A stretch of 64,000 bases of DNA from JAGVSR01 sp963750715 (GTDB taxonomy: Bacteria; Pseudomonadota; Alphaproteobacteria; Rhizobiales; Hyphomicrobiaceae): contig CAVVRP010000012.1 of NCBI GenBank assembly GCA_963750715.1, positions 1,178,001 to 1,242,000 of the forward strand. The letters run 5' to 3'. Within the stretch, counting starts at the first letter, position 1. Every line of letters starts with the position of its first letter. Positions 27,749-37,566 of the stretch are shown here, one piece after another. Made by a program: the position numbers and the translations under genes. The notes beneath the pieces are model-generated. The model did not search any database, was not told the origin of the DNA, and saw only the letters and a program-made list of their open reading frames with translations.

Positions 27749-28476
27749 TCGCAGACCTCTGGCCGGCGGCCGTGCCCATGCACGATCACGATCGCGAAAT
27801 AGGGACAATCGGCTTCATGGACGTCGGCGAGCCTCGAGATCCGCTCTCCTGCCATGGTGCCCCGCTCGACAAGCCAGGCGTCCTCGAGCCGCTCCGAAGC
27901 CTGAAGCGCGCGGCGAACCTTCTGCAAGTTGCGCCCAGTCTTCATCACGACGAGCGCGTCGGACGAACCCATGTGCCGGACGAGTTCCTCCTCCGGCAGC
28001 GTACCCATCACAACCGTTAGCACGTCGTCGCCCCAGGTGATCGGCTGGCCCACGACATTCCAGCAACCGGTCATGCCGGGGATCCCTGGCACGACTTCCA
28101 TCTCCACACGGCCCTGAAGCCGGACGTAGAGGTGCATGAACGAGCCATAGAAGTAGGGATCGCCCTCGCACAAGACGACGGTGTCGGAGGCGCGCGCCAG
28201 GTCCTCCAGGCGGGCCGTCCAGTCGTCGTAGAAGGCAGCCAGCATGAGATTGTATTCGGGGCTGTCGAAGGGCAGCTCCGTCGTCACGGGATACTCCATA
28301 GGATACTCGCGCACGCCCGCCGCGAGCATGCCCTCGACAATCCGGCGCGCCTGACCGGGGCGGCCTTTCTTGCGGAAGAACGCGACCTGCCGGGCGGAAC
28401 GGATAATGCGATCCGCCCGGACGCTCATAAGCTCCGGATCGCCGGGCCCAAGGCCGCAGCAGACGATACGGCCCAT
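27745..28476 (-). CDS. cobI: Precorrin-2 C20-methyltransferase
   Basis: SAM-dependent methylation of precorrin-2 at C-20 to precorrin-3A. The 243 residues contain CCGLGPGDPELMSVRADRI, VAFFRKKGRPGQARRI, LCEGDPYFYGSFMHLYVRL and VVPGIPGMTGCWNVVGQPI. The start is two bases after the cobH stop. Confidence 0.94.
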   Translation of the reverse strand: MGRIVCCGLGPGDPELMSVRADRIIRSARQVAFFRKKGRPGQARRIVEGMLAAGVREYPMEYPVTTELPFDSPEYNLMLAAFYDDWTARLEDLARASDTVVLCEGDPYFYGSFMHLYVRLQGRVEMEVVPGIPGMTGCWNVVGQPITWGDDVLTVVMGTLPEEELVRHMGSSDALVVMKTGRNLQKVRRALQASERLEDAWLVERGTMAGERISRLADVHEADCPYFAIVIVHGHGRRPEVCE

Positions 28477-28478
28477 CC

Positions 28479-29111
28479 CTATTCGCTCCTGCTTGCAAGG
28501 GCGTTGACGGCGGCGACCGTGATTGCCGATCCGCCCAGCCGTCCCTCGACGGTGAGCGCAGGAGCAGGCGCAGCCGCCATCAAGGCGGATTTGGATTCGG
28601 CGGCTCCCACGAATCCGACCGGGCAGCCGATGATCGCCGCTGGTCTCGGACAAGACGGCTCTTCCAGCATATTCAAGAGATGGAAGAGCGCTGTCGGCGC
28701 GTTGCCGATCGCCACCACCGCTCCGGCCAGTTGAGGCCGCCACAGCTCGAGCGCAGCAGCCGAGCGCGTCGTCTGCATCGCCAAAGCCAGTTTGGGCACC
28801 GAGGGCTCGCCGAGCGTGCAAACCACGGCGTTGGCCGCAGGCAAGCGCGCCCGGGTGATGCCTTCGGAGACCATGCGCGCATCACAGAGAATGGGGGCTC
28901 CGGCCTGCAAAGCGGAGCGCGCGGCTTGCGCCATGCCGGGCGTGAAGCGGACATGGGTTTCGAGCCCGACCATGCCGGCCGCATGGATCATGCGCACGAC
29001 GACTGGCTCCTCGTCGGGCGTGAACCGGCCGAGATCCGCCTCGCCGCGGATGATCGCGAAGGACTGGCGGTAGATGACCGCGCCATCGGTCTCGTAGATG
29101 TGCGGCATCAA
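28479..29111 (-). CDS. cobH: Precorrin-8X methylmutase
   Basis: Moves the C-11 methyl group to C-12, forming hydrogenobyrinic acid. The 210 residues carry SFAIIRGEADLGRF, RMIHAAGMVGLETHVRFTPG (with the catalytic His), ILCDARMVSEGITRARLP and GCPVGFVGAAESK. Its start overlaps the cobG stop by four bases. Confidence 0.94.
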   Translation of the reverse strand: MMPHIYETDGAVIYRQSFAIIRGEADLGRFTPDEEPVVVRMIHAAGMVGLETHVRFTPGMAQAARSALQAGAPILCDARMVSEGITRARLPAANAVVCTLGEPSVPKLALAMQTTRSAAALELWRPQLAGAVVAIGNAPTALFHLLNMLEEPSCPRPAAIIGCPVGFVGAAESKSALMAAAPAPALTVEGRLGGSAITVAAVNALASRSE

Positions 29112-30271
29112 TCGGCTCGCAAATAGGACGTGGGACTGGCGGCGAGGGCTTCGACTGCAATGCGGCGCAACGCAGGAATGCAGGAGGCAGTGCCGTCACA
29201 GACGAGGTCGAAGCCTTCACGGGCGGCCACAAGCGTGAAGGACGCGGGCCCAGGGTGCGCGCATCCCTTGGTGCAGCCGGATACATGCAGGCGCGCTCCG
29301 GCTGGGACATGCGGCGCGAGAGCCCGCGCAAGAGAACGGGTTTCGGCGTGTGCCTGGGAGCAACCCGGTGCTCCGGTGCAGGCCGCGACACCGAGCAGTG
29401 GATCGTCCGCCTGCATGATGAAATCAAATGACGAAGGTACGTCAGCCACTCCCAAGATATAGATCATGCGCCAAGGGGTCATGCGGAGCTCTTGCCCGAG
29501 CTCTGCGAGCGCGTGCAATGTCTGCGCGCGCACTTGCCCGAACGGCAGTGCGGCCATCGTGCCGCCGGTTATGCGTCCCGGCGCCGGCGGCGCGGCGACG
29601 GGCGCGGGCAGGTGGCGTCCCGCAAGTCCTTTGGGCACCTCAGCGCCCTTGGCGATATGGGCGGCCATGCGTCCACGGCCATCGTGAATACCGCTGGAGG
29701 CCGCGAACCACTCCGCGAGCGCGATCGCAACGCCGGCCGCCTCGTCGCGCGAAACGGGCCGGCCTCGCTCCGCGCCGTCCGGCCGCACGATGAGGCCGGT
29801 TTTGCTGCAGCGCTCGACGCGAATGTCGGCCGAGGCGCGGTGGAGGACGCGCTCGTTGCCGCAGTCGACGGCAAACCCGAATTTGCCCGGAAGGGCGAGA
29901 CCGCTCCGGGACAGCTCCTTTTCCAACTCGCCCGCGATGGTGCTCGTCTCGTCGCCATCGGTCCAGAACGGCGCGACGATGATGTTGCGGCGCGCTTCCG
30001 CCTGCGGATCGGCGTCGAGTAGGCCAAGCCGGTCGAGGGCGGCGAGAAGGGGGGCGTGATTCTGTTCCGCGACGCCACGAACCTGGAGGTTGGCGCGGGC
30101 GGAGAGATCTATGAGACCATTGCCGTAGAGCTCTGCGGCATCGGCGAGGCCGGCGGCTTCGCGTGCGGAGAGCCGGCCGCTATGCGGGCGAACCCGCACG
30201 ACGAGGCCATCGCCCGACATCATCGGACGATGGGCCCCAGGGCACCATCCCTTGATCTCAAACCCGCTCAT
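29108..30271 (-). CDS. cobG: Precorrin-3B synthase
   Basis: Iron-sulfur monooxygenase that uses O2 to hydroxylate precorrin-3A at C-20 and form the gamma-lactone; it marks the aerobic pathway. The 387 residues belong to the nitrite/sulfite-reductase-like ferredoxin family, with the cluster cysteines in ACTGAPGCSQA and SGCTKGCAHPGP. It overlaps cobN upstream and cobH downstream by four bases each. Confidence 0.93.
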   Translation of the reverse strand: MSGFEIKGWCPGAHRPMMSGDGLVVRVRPHSGRLSAREAAGLADAAELYGNGLIDLSARANLQVRGVAEQNHAPLLAALDRLGLLDADPQAEARRNIIVAPFWTDGDETSTIAGELEKELSRSGLALPGKFGFAVDCGNERVLHRASADIRVERCSKTGLIVRPDGAERGRPVSRDEAAGVAIALAEWFAASSGIHDGRGRMAAHIAKGAEVPKGLAGRHLPAPVAAPPAPGRITGGTMAALPFGQVRAQTLHALAELGQELRMTPWRMIYILGVADVPSSFDFIMQADDPLLGVAACTGAPGCSQAHAETRSLARALAPHVPAGARLHVSGCTKGCAHPGPASFTLVAAREGFDLVCDGTASCIPALRRIAVEALAASPTSYLRAD

Positions 30272-33200
30272 GAGGCCTCCTGCAGCGCGGCCGCTATGGA
30301 GTTGCGCTGGGTTTTCCAGAGGTCGGCCTCCTGCAAGCCCTGGAAGCAGGCGAGCATGACCGCGTGAGCGGCGGGATTCTCGCGTGCCAGGAATTCGCGC
30401 ACGTCGGCTCGCCCCAGAGTGGCGCCATAATAAAGGTCAAACAGGTGCGCGGGCACCGAATTGGAAAGATGAGCGAAGGCCGCCATATGTTCCAGCGTCG
30501 CCGCAATCTCGGCTGCCCCCCTGAACCCGTGCGCCATCATGCCGGCGATCCACTCCGGATTGGCGGCCCGGGCGCGAACGATGCGGGCGACCTCCTCGGT
30601 CAAGGTCCGGGCGCGTGGCGTGCCGGGGCGCGTGCCGTCCAGGTGATAGAGCGTGGCAGGAGCGGAGCCGAGCTTCGCCGTTGCAGCCGCGAAGCCCGCC
30701 TCGTGAGCGGCGTATTCGGCCGCGAGGAGAATATCGGTCTCTGGCAGATCCTGCACATGGACGAACGCGTCTGCGCTCCTCACGCGCTGTTCGATGCCCT
30801 TTCGGTCGGGGCGGCTCGTGCCGTCTGTGCCGATTGCCCAGGAGGAGGCGGACAACCAGGCTTCGCCCGCGGCGTGCCTCGCTTCAGGCGTGAAGGTGTC
30901 GAGCATCCCGGTCATGCCGACCCCGTATTGCCCGGGACGCGGCCCGAACACGCGCGCAGCGCAGTGGCGGTAGGGATTCTCGGCGCCTTCCCAGTCGCGC
31001 TTCGCGAGCGACTCCGATCCCGCCTCGAATAGCTGGGCAAGCCCTGGGAACACGTCGCGGAAGAGACCCGACACGCGCAGCGTCACGTCGATGCGGGGCC
31101 GGTTGAGAAGTGCGAGAGGAATGATCTCGAAGCCCGACACGCGTCCAGAGTCTTGATCCCAGCGAGGGTCGAGGCCGGCGAGGTGCAGCGCCATGGCGAA
31201 GTCCTCGCCCGCCGTGCGCATGGTGGCCGAGCCCCAAAGATCGACGACGAGCCCTTTCGGCCAGTCGCCGTGATCCTGGAGGTGCCGGCGCAAGAACTCC
31301 TCGGCAAGCTTGATGCCCTGTGCGTGGGCGGCCGGCGTCGGCACCGCGCGCGGATCGACGGCGAAAAGATTGCGTCCTGTCGGAAGCACGTCCGTGCGGC
31401 CACGATGCGGCGATCCCGCAGGACCCGGCGCCACGCGCCTCCCGCTGAGTGCGGCGATCACTGCGGCACGCTCCTCCACCCCGCATGGACCGCGACCGAA
31501 GATATGCAAACCCTCGCCATACTGGCTTTCCTTCAAGTCGCAGACGAAGCGGTCGATGCGCGGGATGGCCTCGGCCGGCGAGGCCGCGGCGTCGAGCCCC
31601 AGGTCGTCCTCCACGCCGGCGGCTCGTGCCTCGTCGCGGATGGCTGTGATGAGCCGCCGGCGCCGGCTCGGGTCGAGGCCATCGGCCGTCGAATACTCGT
31701 CGAGCAGGCGCTCGAGTCGAATGAGACCGGCCGGAAGAGAGGTCGTGGTCAATGGTGGTGGCATATGCCCGATCGTGACGGCACCAATGCGCCGTTTGGC
31801 CTGTGCCGCCTCGCCGGGATCGTTGACGATGAAGGGATAGATGACCGGCATGTCGCCGATCAGCGCCTCGGGCCAACATGTCTCAGAGAGCGCCACTGAC
31901 TTGCCGGGCAGCCACTCCAGTGTGCCGTGGGCTCCCATATGGATCAGGGCATCGATGCCTTGCGACCGGAGCCAGAGATAGAACGCGACATAGGCATGGC
32001 GGGGCGTGCGCGAGAGATCATGATAGTCCGAGTCGCGGGCTTCCATCTCACCTCGCTCGGGCTGCACGGCAGTGATGGCCGCCCCACATCGCAGTGCTGC
32101 AAACAAGAACGAGCCGTCGCTATATGACGGATCTGCTTCAGGCTCGCCCCAAGCCGCGACGAGATCCTCCTGCAAGGCAAGCGGCAGCGCTGCGAGAGCA
32201 CGGCGATACTCCGCCACGGGCCAAGTCAATGTCTCCTGGAGGAGCGCCGTTCCGAGCGGTGGCGGTGTTTCCACATCGAAGCCACAGTGGCCGAGATCGG
32301 CCAGGAGCTTCTCGGACGAGGCCAATGCATCGAGGCCGACCGCATGCGCGATCTGGTGCGGGCGGCCGGGATAGCTCGACAGCACGATGGCCAGCCGCTT
32401 CTCATGTGCGGAACTTGTCGCGAGACGGTGCCATGATGCGATTCGGCGAACGGCAGCCTGGATCCGCTCGTCATCGGCCCGATGGGCAAAACATGAATAT
32501 TGCAAATCGGGATCACGGGGGGCGGGGGACTTGAAGCTGACAACACCCGCGAACAGCCGGCCGTCGACCTCGGGCAGCACGACATGCATGGCGAGGTCCG
32601 CCGGCGACAGCCCGCGCGCCGACTGCGCCCAGTCGCGACGGCGGGCGGTCGACAACGCGACCTGGAAAACCGGGCCGGGCGCTTCGTCGAACGGCGTCGC
32701 CCCATCCTCGCCTTTGGCAGAGAACGCCGTCAGGTTGACGATCGCCGCGGGCGGATGCAAATTAATATGATGGGCTAGCCAGTCGGCGACGCCTGGCGCC
32801 TTGAGTGACGGCACGAACGCGCCACAGGCTGCAAAACCTTCGTGGCGCAAGGCCCTGATCAGGGCGTCCACCGGCGCGGTATCGGCGGCCGTCAGATAAG
32901 ACCGATAGAAGGTTACGAGGGCTCGCGGCCGATCGTCATCCTTGGGCATCGCGGCGACGGGACCAAGTTCCGGATCGTAGAAACCGAAATCCGCAATAGT
33001 CGTCTCGTCCGACACCGGGCCGGCATAGATGCCAGATGCCAGCGCGAGCTGGGACAGAGCAGCATGGGCCGCCACGGCCCCGCCCGCATCACACAACACC
33101 TTGAGGCGCCGCAGCGTCGTGACCGGAAGGGTCGAGAGGGCATCGAGCCGCGGATCGTCCCGGCCGTCCGCCGGCAGCACCGCGAGCGCGATGCCGCGCC

Positions 33201-33516
33201 GGCACGCCAATTCATGCACGGCGGCCAGTCCATAGGGCCAGTACGCTTCGCCGCCAATCAGGCGCACGAGAATGCCGCGCGCGCCGGACAACGTGCGCTC
33301 GAGGTAGGTATCGACCGAAAGCGGATGGCGGAGCGCCACGAGATTTGCGAGCCGCAGCGAGGGCAGTGTCGCGCGCCCGCGCTGCCATCCGGCGGCAAAT
33401 GCGCCGAGGTCGCTGTCGGAGTAGGATAAAAGGACGAGATCAGCCGGATCCTGACCGAGATCCACCGGCGTCTCGGTCTCCTCCAGACCGTGGCTCTCGC
33501 GGAAGACAACGTGCAT
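30268..33516 (-). CDS. cobN: Cobaltochelatase subunit CobN
   Basis: Large subunit of the ATP-dependent aerobic cobaltochelatase, which inserts Co2+ into hydrogenobyrinic acid a,c-diamide with the help of CobS and CobT. The protein is 1082 residues, a little shorter than many CobN proteins. Recognisable blocks are LWLRSQGIDALIHMGAHGTL, EWLPGKSVALSETCWPEALI, PVIYPFIVNDPGEAAQAKRR, SQYGEGLHIFGRGP and a C-terminal ATLYHLDGTRPGTP. The ATG overlaps the cobW stop by one base (TGATG). The cobS and cobT chelatase genes are not in this window. Confidence 0.94.
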   Translation of the reverse strand: MHVVFRESHGLEETETPVDLGQDPADLVLLSYSDSDLGAFAAGWQRGRATLPSLRLANLVALRHPLSVDTYLERTLSGARGILVRLIGGEAYWPYGLAAVHELACRRGIALAVLPADGRDDPRLDALSTLPVTTLRRLKVLCDAGGAVAAHAALSQLALASGIYAGPVSDETTIADFGFYDPELGPVAAMPKDDDRPRALVTFYRSYLTAADTAPVDALIRALRHEGFAACGAFVPSLKAPGVADWLAHHINLHPPAAIVNLTAFSAKGEDGATPFDEAPGPVFQVALSTARRRDWAQSARGLSPADLAMHVVLPEVDGRLFAGVVSFKSPAPRDPDLQYSCFAHRADDERIQAAVRRIASWHRLATSSAHEKRLAIVLSSYPGRPHQIAHAVGLDALASSEKLLADLGHCGFDVETPPPLGTALLQETLTWPVAEYRRALAALPLALQEDLVAAWGEPEADPSYSDGSFLFAALRCGAAITAVQPERGEMEARDSDYHDLSRTPRHAYVAFYLWLRSQGIDALIHMGAHGTLEWLPGKSVALSETCWPEALIGDMPVIYPFIVNDPGEAAQAKRRIGAVTIGHMPPPLTTTSLPAGLIRLERLLDEYSTADGLDPSRRRRLITAIRDEARAAGVEDDLGLDAAASPAEAIPRIDRFVCDLKESQYGEGLHIFGRGPCGVEERAAVIAALSGRRVAPGPAGSPHRGRTDVLPTGRNLFAVDPRAVPTPAAHAQGIKLAEEFLRRHLQDHGDWPKGLVVDLWGSATMRTAGEDFAMALHLAGLDPRWDQDSGRVSGFEIIPLALLNRPRIDVTLRVSGLFRDVFPGLAQLFEAGSESLAKRDWEGAENPYRHCAARVFGPRPGQYGVGMTGMLDTFTPEARHAAGEAWLSASSWAIGTDGTSRPDRKGIEQRVRSADAFVHVQDLPETDILLAAEYAAHEAGFAAATAKLGSAPATLYHLDGTRPGTPRARTLTEEVARIVRARAANPEWIAGMMAHGFRGAAEIAATLEHMAAFAHLSNSVPAHLFDLYYGATLGRADVREFLARENPAAHAVMLACFQGLQEADLWKTQRNSIAAALQEAS

Positions 33517-34550
33517 CAGATCCCTAGCCCGGCCCTGATTGCGGCTTCGTCGATATCGCCCTGCTCCCCGATCACGACCAACCGCGAGCGGCGCGGATCG
33601 TTGCCCCAAGGCCGGTCGAACTGGTGCCGGACGCGCTCGCCAACGGCTTGCACAAGCAGCCGCATCGGCTTGCCCGCGACGGCAATGTGCCCCTTCGCGC
33701 GCAACACATTCTGTTCTCGTGCCAGCCGGCGGATCGCGTCGGTGAGCACTTCCACATCGGCGATCTCGGGCAGTTCGACGACGACAGAGGCGAAGTCGTC
33801 GTGGTCGTGATCGTCCTCGCCATCGTGGTGCGAGGGGCGGGAGGCGAGGTCATCCTCCGCCGCAGCTTCGATGCCGAGGATGACCTGCGGATCGATGATG
33901 CCGTCCGTCACGGCGAGCATGGGCAGTGGACGCGGCGCCTCGGCGCCAATCGCCAAACGGGCGGCGGCGAGACCGGTCTCTCCCGCGAGGTCTGCCTTGG
34001 TCAGGAGTACGATGTCGGCGCAGGCGATCTGGTCTTCGAACACTTCCGCGAGCGGCGTGTCGTGGTCGAGGCTCTCATCGGCCGCACGCTGGGCATCGAC
34101 CGCAGCGGGGTTCGGTGCAAACCGGCCGGCCGCGACCGCTTCCGCATCGGCCAGCGCGATGACGCCGTCCACCGTGATGCGCGAGCGGATGGCCGGCCAA
34201 TCGAACGCCTTGAGAAGCGGCTTGGGGAGCGCGAGCCCCGACGTTTCGATCAGGATGTGGTCGGGGCGCGTCGGGCGCGACAGAAGCGTCTCGATGGTTG
34301 GAATGAAGTCGTCGGCCACAGTGCAACAGATGCAGCCATTGGCCAGCTCGACGATGTTCTCCTCGGGGCAGTTGGCATCCGCGCACGATTTCAGGATGTC
34401 TCCGTCGACACCGACGCTGCCGAACTCGTTGACGAGTATGGCGAGCCTCTTGCCGTTGGGATTGGCCATCAGATGGCGAATGAGCGTCGTCTTGCCGGAA
34501 CCGAGAAAGCCGGTAATGACAGTGACGGGCGTCTTGGCGAGCGTGCTCAT
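33516..34550 (-). CDS. cobW: CobW GTP-dependent metal chaperone
   Basis: G3E-family GTPase thought to deliver cobalt for corrin synthesis. The 344 residues have the P-loop GFLGSGKTT at 14-22, the metal-binding CxCC site at C73-C75-C76 in NGCICC, the Walker B-like ILIETSGLA and base-recognition LTKADL. A His/Asp-rich stretch (HHDGEDDHDHDD) near residue 245 is a likely metal buffer. It overlaps the DUF1636 gene by four bases and lies directly upstream of cobN. Confidence 0.93.
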   Translation of the reverse strand: MSTLAKTPVTVITGFLGSGKTTLIRHLMANPNGKRLAILVNEFGSVGVDGDILKSCADANCPEENIVELANGCICCTVADDFIPTIETLLSRPTRPDHILIETSGLALPKPLLKAFDWPAIRSRITVDGVIALADAEAVAAGRFAPNPAAVDAQRAADESLDHDTPLAEVFEDQIACADIVLLTKADLAGETGLAAARLAIGAEAPRPLPMLAVTDGIIDPQVILGIEAAAEDDLASRPSHHDGEDDHDHDDFASVVVELPEIADVEVLTDAIRRLAREQNVLRAKGHIAVAGKPMRLLVQAVGERVRHQFDRPWGNDPRRSRLVVIGEQGDIDEAAIRAGLGI

Positions 34551-34921
34551 TCGGCGGCCTCCGGAGCGATTCTCAAGGGCGGAATGCGTGCGATCGACTG
34601 CTTGCGGAAGATCTCCGGCCGCTCGCGCCATGGCACGAGGCCGTCAGGACAGGCGGCGTAGGCTTCGGCTCCGGCGAGGATGGCCGGCACGTCGGCCTCG
34701 GAAAGCCGGCCGTAGACGTAGGACCAGCGAGCCGGCGCCGTCAGCGCGATCGAGCAGCCCGAAGTACAGGCGGACAGACATTCGACGGCTCGGAGTTCAA
34801 CACCTTCTGGAGGGCCAACTTCCGACAAGGCCGCATGCAGTCGTGCGCCGGGGGGCGCTTCGTCATCCGCCACGGGTTGTCCGGCACGGCAGGTGATACA
34901 GACATGGAGTGTGACGGCCAT
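34547..34921 (-). CDS. DUF1636 metal-binding (ferredoxin-like) protein
   Basis: A 124-residue protein with four spaced cysteines (VCITCRAG and VECLSACTSGCS), the layout of DUF1636 and thioredoxin-like 2Fe-2S proteins that often sit beside cobW. It is the first gene of the long minus-strand cob operon, directly downstream of the riboswitch. The start at 34921 is about 110 bases from the riboswitch 3' end; the intervening segment is the expression platform. Function is unproven; metal or Fe-S handling for cobalt insertion is inferred. Confidence 0.85.
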   Translation of the reverse strand: MAVTLHVCITCRAGQPVADDEAPPGARLHAALSEVGPPEGVELRAVECLSACTSGCSIALTAPARWSYVYGRLSEADVPAILAGAEAYAACPDGLVPWRERPEIFRKQSIARIPPLRIAPEAAE

Positions 34922-35030
34922 TGCCTCTCCTCGTTGATCAACGGTCGGGGGGCGAATGGCGAACGAGCTTGATGGGTCAATACCCGTCAGCCGGTCGCGG
35001 AACACCCCGTCCGCCCGTGGCAAATGTCTG

Positions 35031-35222
35031 GCGCCGGCAGGTCTCCCGGCTTGCGGATCAGGGTCTCCCCATCGACCCCACCCTTCCCGGCTCTTGCGGG
35101 CCAGTGGTGTTTGGGGTCTCTCCGGTCACGGTCGCGGGGGCGGCTGCGCCTCGGGGCTGGGCCAGATCGGCCAACAGTCCCTATCGCATTCCCTCTTCGC
35201 CTGTCGTAGGACAGGAACCAAC
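35031..35222 (-). promoter_or_regulatory. Cobalamin riboswitch controlling the cob operon
   Basis: The minus strand contains, in order, GAGGGAATGCGATAGGGAC, GGCGCAGCCGCCCCCGCGAC and CGTGACCGG, CACTGGCC, GCCGGGAAGG, and the B12 box AAGCCGGGAGACCTGCC at 35036-35054. All core elements of the class are present. It lies upstream of DUF1636-cobW-cobN and so should switch off the operon when adenosylcobalamin is abundant. Its promoter must lie beyond 35222, overlapping the start of the divergent cobO gene. Confidence 0.95.
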
Positions 35223-35276
35223 GTTCCCGCACCATTTGCCGAAGGCAGGTGCTTGTCAAGCCGAAGGACCGCCGGA

Positions 35277-35930
35277 ATGGTTTCCGACCACGATGCCGCG
35301 CCCAAATCGGAAGAGACACCCGGGCATGCGCTTGATGCCCGCCATGCCGCCAAGATGGCAAAGAAGAAGGCCGCGCGCGACCGGATGATGGCCGAAAAGA
35401 GCGGCGAAAAAGGTCTTATCATCGTTCACACCGGCTCCGGAAAAGGCAAGTCCTCGTCCGCCTTCGGCATGATCCTGCGTGCAATCGCGCATGGATTTCC
35501 CTGCGCGGTGGTGCAGTTCATCAAAGGCGCCTGGGATACCGGGGAGCGCCGTCTCCTGACCGGGCAATTCGGCGATCTGTGCCAGTTCCACGCCATGGGC
35601 GAAGGTTTCACCTGGGAGACGCAGGACCGGGCCCGCGACATCGCGGCGGCCCGCGCGGGCTGGGAGAAGGCGAAGGAGCTGATCGGTGACCCGCGCTTGC
35701 GCATGGTCGTGCTTGACGAGATCAACGTCGCGCTGCGTTACGATTATCTCGACATCGCCGAGGTGCTCGCGTTCCTAAAGAGCGAGAAGCCGCCGCTGAC
35801 GCATGTGGTCCTGACGGGCCGCAACGCCAAGCCGGAGCTCATCGACGCCGCCGACCTCGTCACGGAGATGACGCTCGTCAAGCATCCGTTCCGATCAGGC
35901 ATCAAGGCCCAGCCGGGCGTCGAGTTCTGA
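35277..35930 (+). CDS. cobO: Cob(I)yrinic acid a,c-diamide adenosyltransferase
   Basis: Adds the 5'-deoxyadenosyl upper ligand to the reduced corrinoid. The 217-residue CobA/CobO-type protein has the P-loop VHTGSGKGKSSSAFGM, VVQFIKGAWDTGERRLL, VVLDEINVALRYDYL and HVVLTGRNAKPELIDAADLV. The ATG at 35277 has GAAGGA 10 bases upstream. It is divergent from the riboswitch operon and is followed after 25 bases by cobQ. Confidence 0.94.
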   Translation: MVSDHDAAPKSEETPGHALDARHAAKMAKKKAARDRMMAEKSGEKGLIIVHTGSGKGKSSSAFGMILRAIAHGFPCAVVQFIKGAWDTGERRLLTGQFGDLCQFHAMGEGFTWETQDRARDIAAARAGWEKAKELIGDPRLRMVVLDEINVALRYDYLDIAEVLAFLKSEKPPLTHVVLTGRNAKPELIDAADLVTEMTLVKHPFRSGIKAQPGVEF

Positions 35931-35955
35931 GGAGCGAGGAGCATCCAAAGGCCCG

Positions 35956-37404
35956 ATGGCGCGCGCATTGATGATCCAGGGAGCGGGCTCGAATGTGGGC
36001 AAGTCGCTCATCGTCGCAGGCCTCGCGAGGGCCGCTTTGCGGCGCGGGCTCCGTGTCCGGCCGTTCAAGCCGCAGAACATGTCGAACAATGCCGCGGTGA
36101 CGGTGGACGGCGGCGAAATCGGCCGCGCCCAGGCGCTGCAGGCGCGCGCGGCGGGCGTCGAGCCCCACACCGACATGAACCCCGTGCTCTTGAAGCCCGA
36201 GACGGATGTCGGGTCGCAGGTGATCGTGCAGGGCCGGCGCCTCGCGACCGTGAAAGCACGCGACTATTCCGCCATGAAAGCGTCCTTGATGGCTCCGGTG
36301 CTTGCGAGTTTCGAGCGACTCAAGGCGCGAGCCGATCTCGTCCTGGTCGAAGGTGCCGGCAGCCCCGCCGAGGTCAACCTGCGCGCCCGCGACATTGCCA
36401 ACATGGGCTTTGCTCGCGCGTCCGACGTGCCGGTCGTGCTCGTCGGCGATATCGATCGCGGTGGCGTCATCGCGCAGATGGTCGGCACCCGCGCGGTTCT
36501 CGATCCTGCGGACGCGGCAATGATCGCCGGATACATCATCAACAAGTTCAGGGGCGACCCCTCGCTGTTCACCGACGGTTACGCACGGATCGCCTCCGAC
36601 ACCGGCTGGCGCGGATTTGGTGTGCTGCCGTACTTTCCGCGCGCTCTGGAGTTGCCGGCAGAAGACGCGCTCGATCTTAGCGGGCACACACGTCCGGGCA
36701 AGACCAGGATCGCCTGCCTGGCTCTGTCGCGGATCGCCAATTTCGACGATCTCGATCCCCTGAAACTGGAATCCGAGGTCGATCTCGTCATGGTCCGTCC
36801 GGGCGAGGCGGTGCCGGGAGACGCGGCACTCGTCATCATTCCGGGGACCAAATCGACACGCGGCGATCTCGATTTCCTGCGCGCCCAGGGCTGGGACATC
36901 GACATTCTGGCGCATCACCGCCGCGGCGGACACGTTCTCGGGATCTGCGGCGGCTACCAGATGCTCGGGACCCGCGTGTCCGATCTTGCTGGTATCGAGA
37001 GTACCCCGGGCGCAACGCCCGGGCTCGACCTCCTCGATGTGACGACCGTAATGAGCCCCGACAAGCGTCTGACGCGTGTCACAGCCGTGGAGGCCACGAG
37101 CGGCGCGGCCGTCGAAGGTTATGAGATCCACATCGGCTGCACGGATGGCCCTGACCGCGCGAGGCCTTTCGCCTTCGTCGATGGAGTGCCGGAGGGTGCC
37201 ATATCGGCGGACGGCCGCGTCATCGGCAGCTACCTGCATGGCCTCTTCTCGTCCGACGCCTTCCGATCGCACTTCCTCGGCCGGATCGGCATTTCCCCGT
37301 CGGGGTCGCGCCACGAGGAGAAGGTCGAGGCGGCACTCGATGCGCTCGCCGAGCACGTCGAGACGCATCTCGACGTCGATGGATTGCTCGCGACGGCCCG
37401 CTAG
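35956..37404 (+). CDS. cobQ: Cobyric acid synthase
   Basis: Glutamine-dependent amidation of the b, d, e and g side chains of adenosyl-cobyrinic a,c-diamide. The 482 residues have MIQGAGSNVGKSLIVAGL, RPFKPQNMSNNA, VLVEGAGSPAEVNLR, and the glutaminase domain with Cys in LGICGGYQMLG and YEIHIGCTDG. It is cotranscribed with cobO. Confidence 0.95.
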   Translation: MARALMIQGAGSNVGKSLIVAGLARAALRRGLRVRPFKPQNMSNNAAVTVDGGEIGRAQALQARAAGVEPHTDMNPVLLKPETDVGSQVIVQGRRLATVKARDYSAMKASLMAPVLASFERLKARADLVLVEGAGSPAEVNLRARDIANMGFARASDVPVVLVGDIDRGGVIAQMVGTRAVLDPADAAMIAGYIINKFRGDPSLFTDGYARIASDTGWRGFGVLPYFPRALELPAEDALDLSGHTRPGKTRIACLALSRIANFDDLDPLKLESEVDLVMVRPGEAVPGDAALVIIPGTKSTRGDLDFLRAQGWDIDILAHHRRGGHVLGICGGYQMLGTRVSDLAGIESTPGATPGLDLLDVTTVMSPDKRLTRVTAVEATSGAAVEGYEIHIGCTDGPDRARPFAFVDGVPEGAISADGRVIGSYLHGLFSSDAFRSHFLGRIGISPSGSRHEEKVEAALDALAEHVETHLDVDGLLATAR

Positions 37405-37566
37405 AGCACGTCCCACCGGGTCTCTCTGCATTCCTGCCAGCCGGCGCGGTGCAGGAGCGGCGTGTGGTCGTTGAATTCAGGCCAGCCGATATAGTGATAT
37501 GCCGAAAAATTCCCATCCAGCTTCGTGGGCAAGCATCCGCCAGCCGTCCAATATCGATCGCCATTC
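37401..37566 (-). other. Short open stretch between cobD and cobQ
   Basis: On the minus strand about 50 codons stay open and end in TAG within the cobQ stop region. The peptide ends YHYIGWPEFNDHTPLLHRAG and WQECRETRWDVL, rich in Trp and His and not obviously random. No good start codon is seen; it may be the tail of a decayed gene. I cannot name it. Confidence 0.25.

Noticed and set aside
35902..37431. 509-codon minus-strand frame opposite cobQ
   Set aside because: It is an antisense shadow of the fully conserved cobQ gene caused by high GC content.
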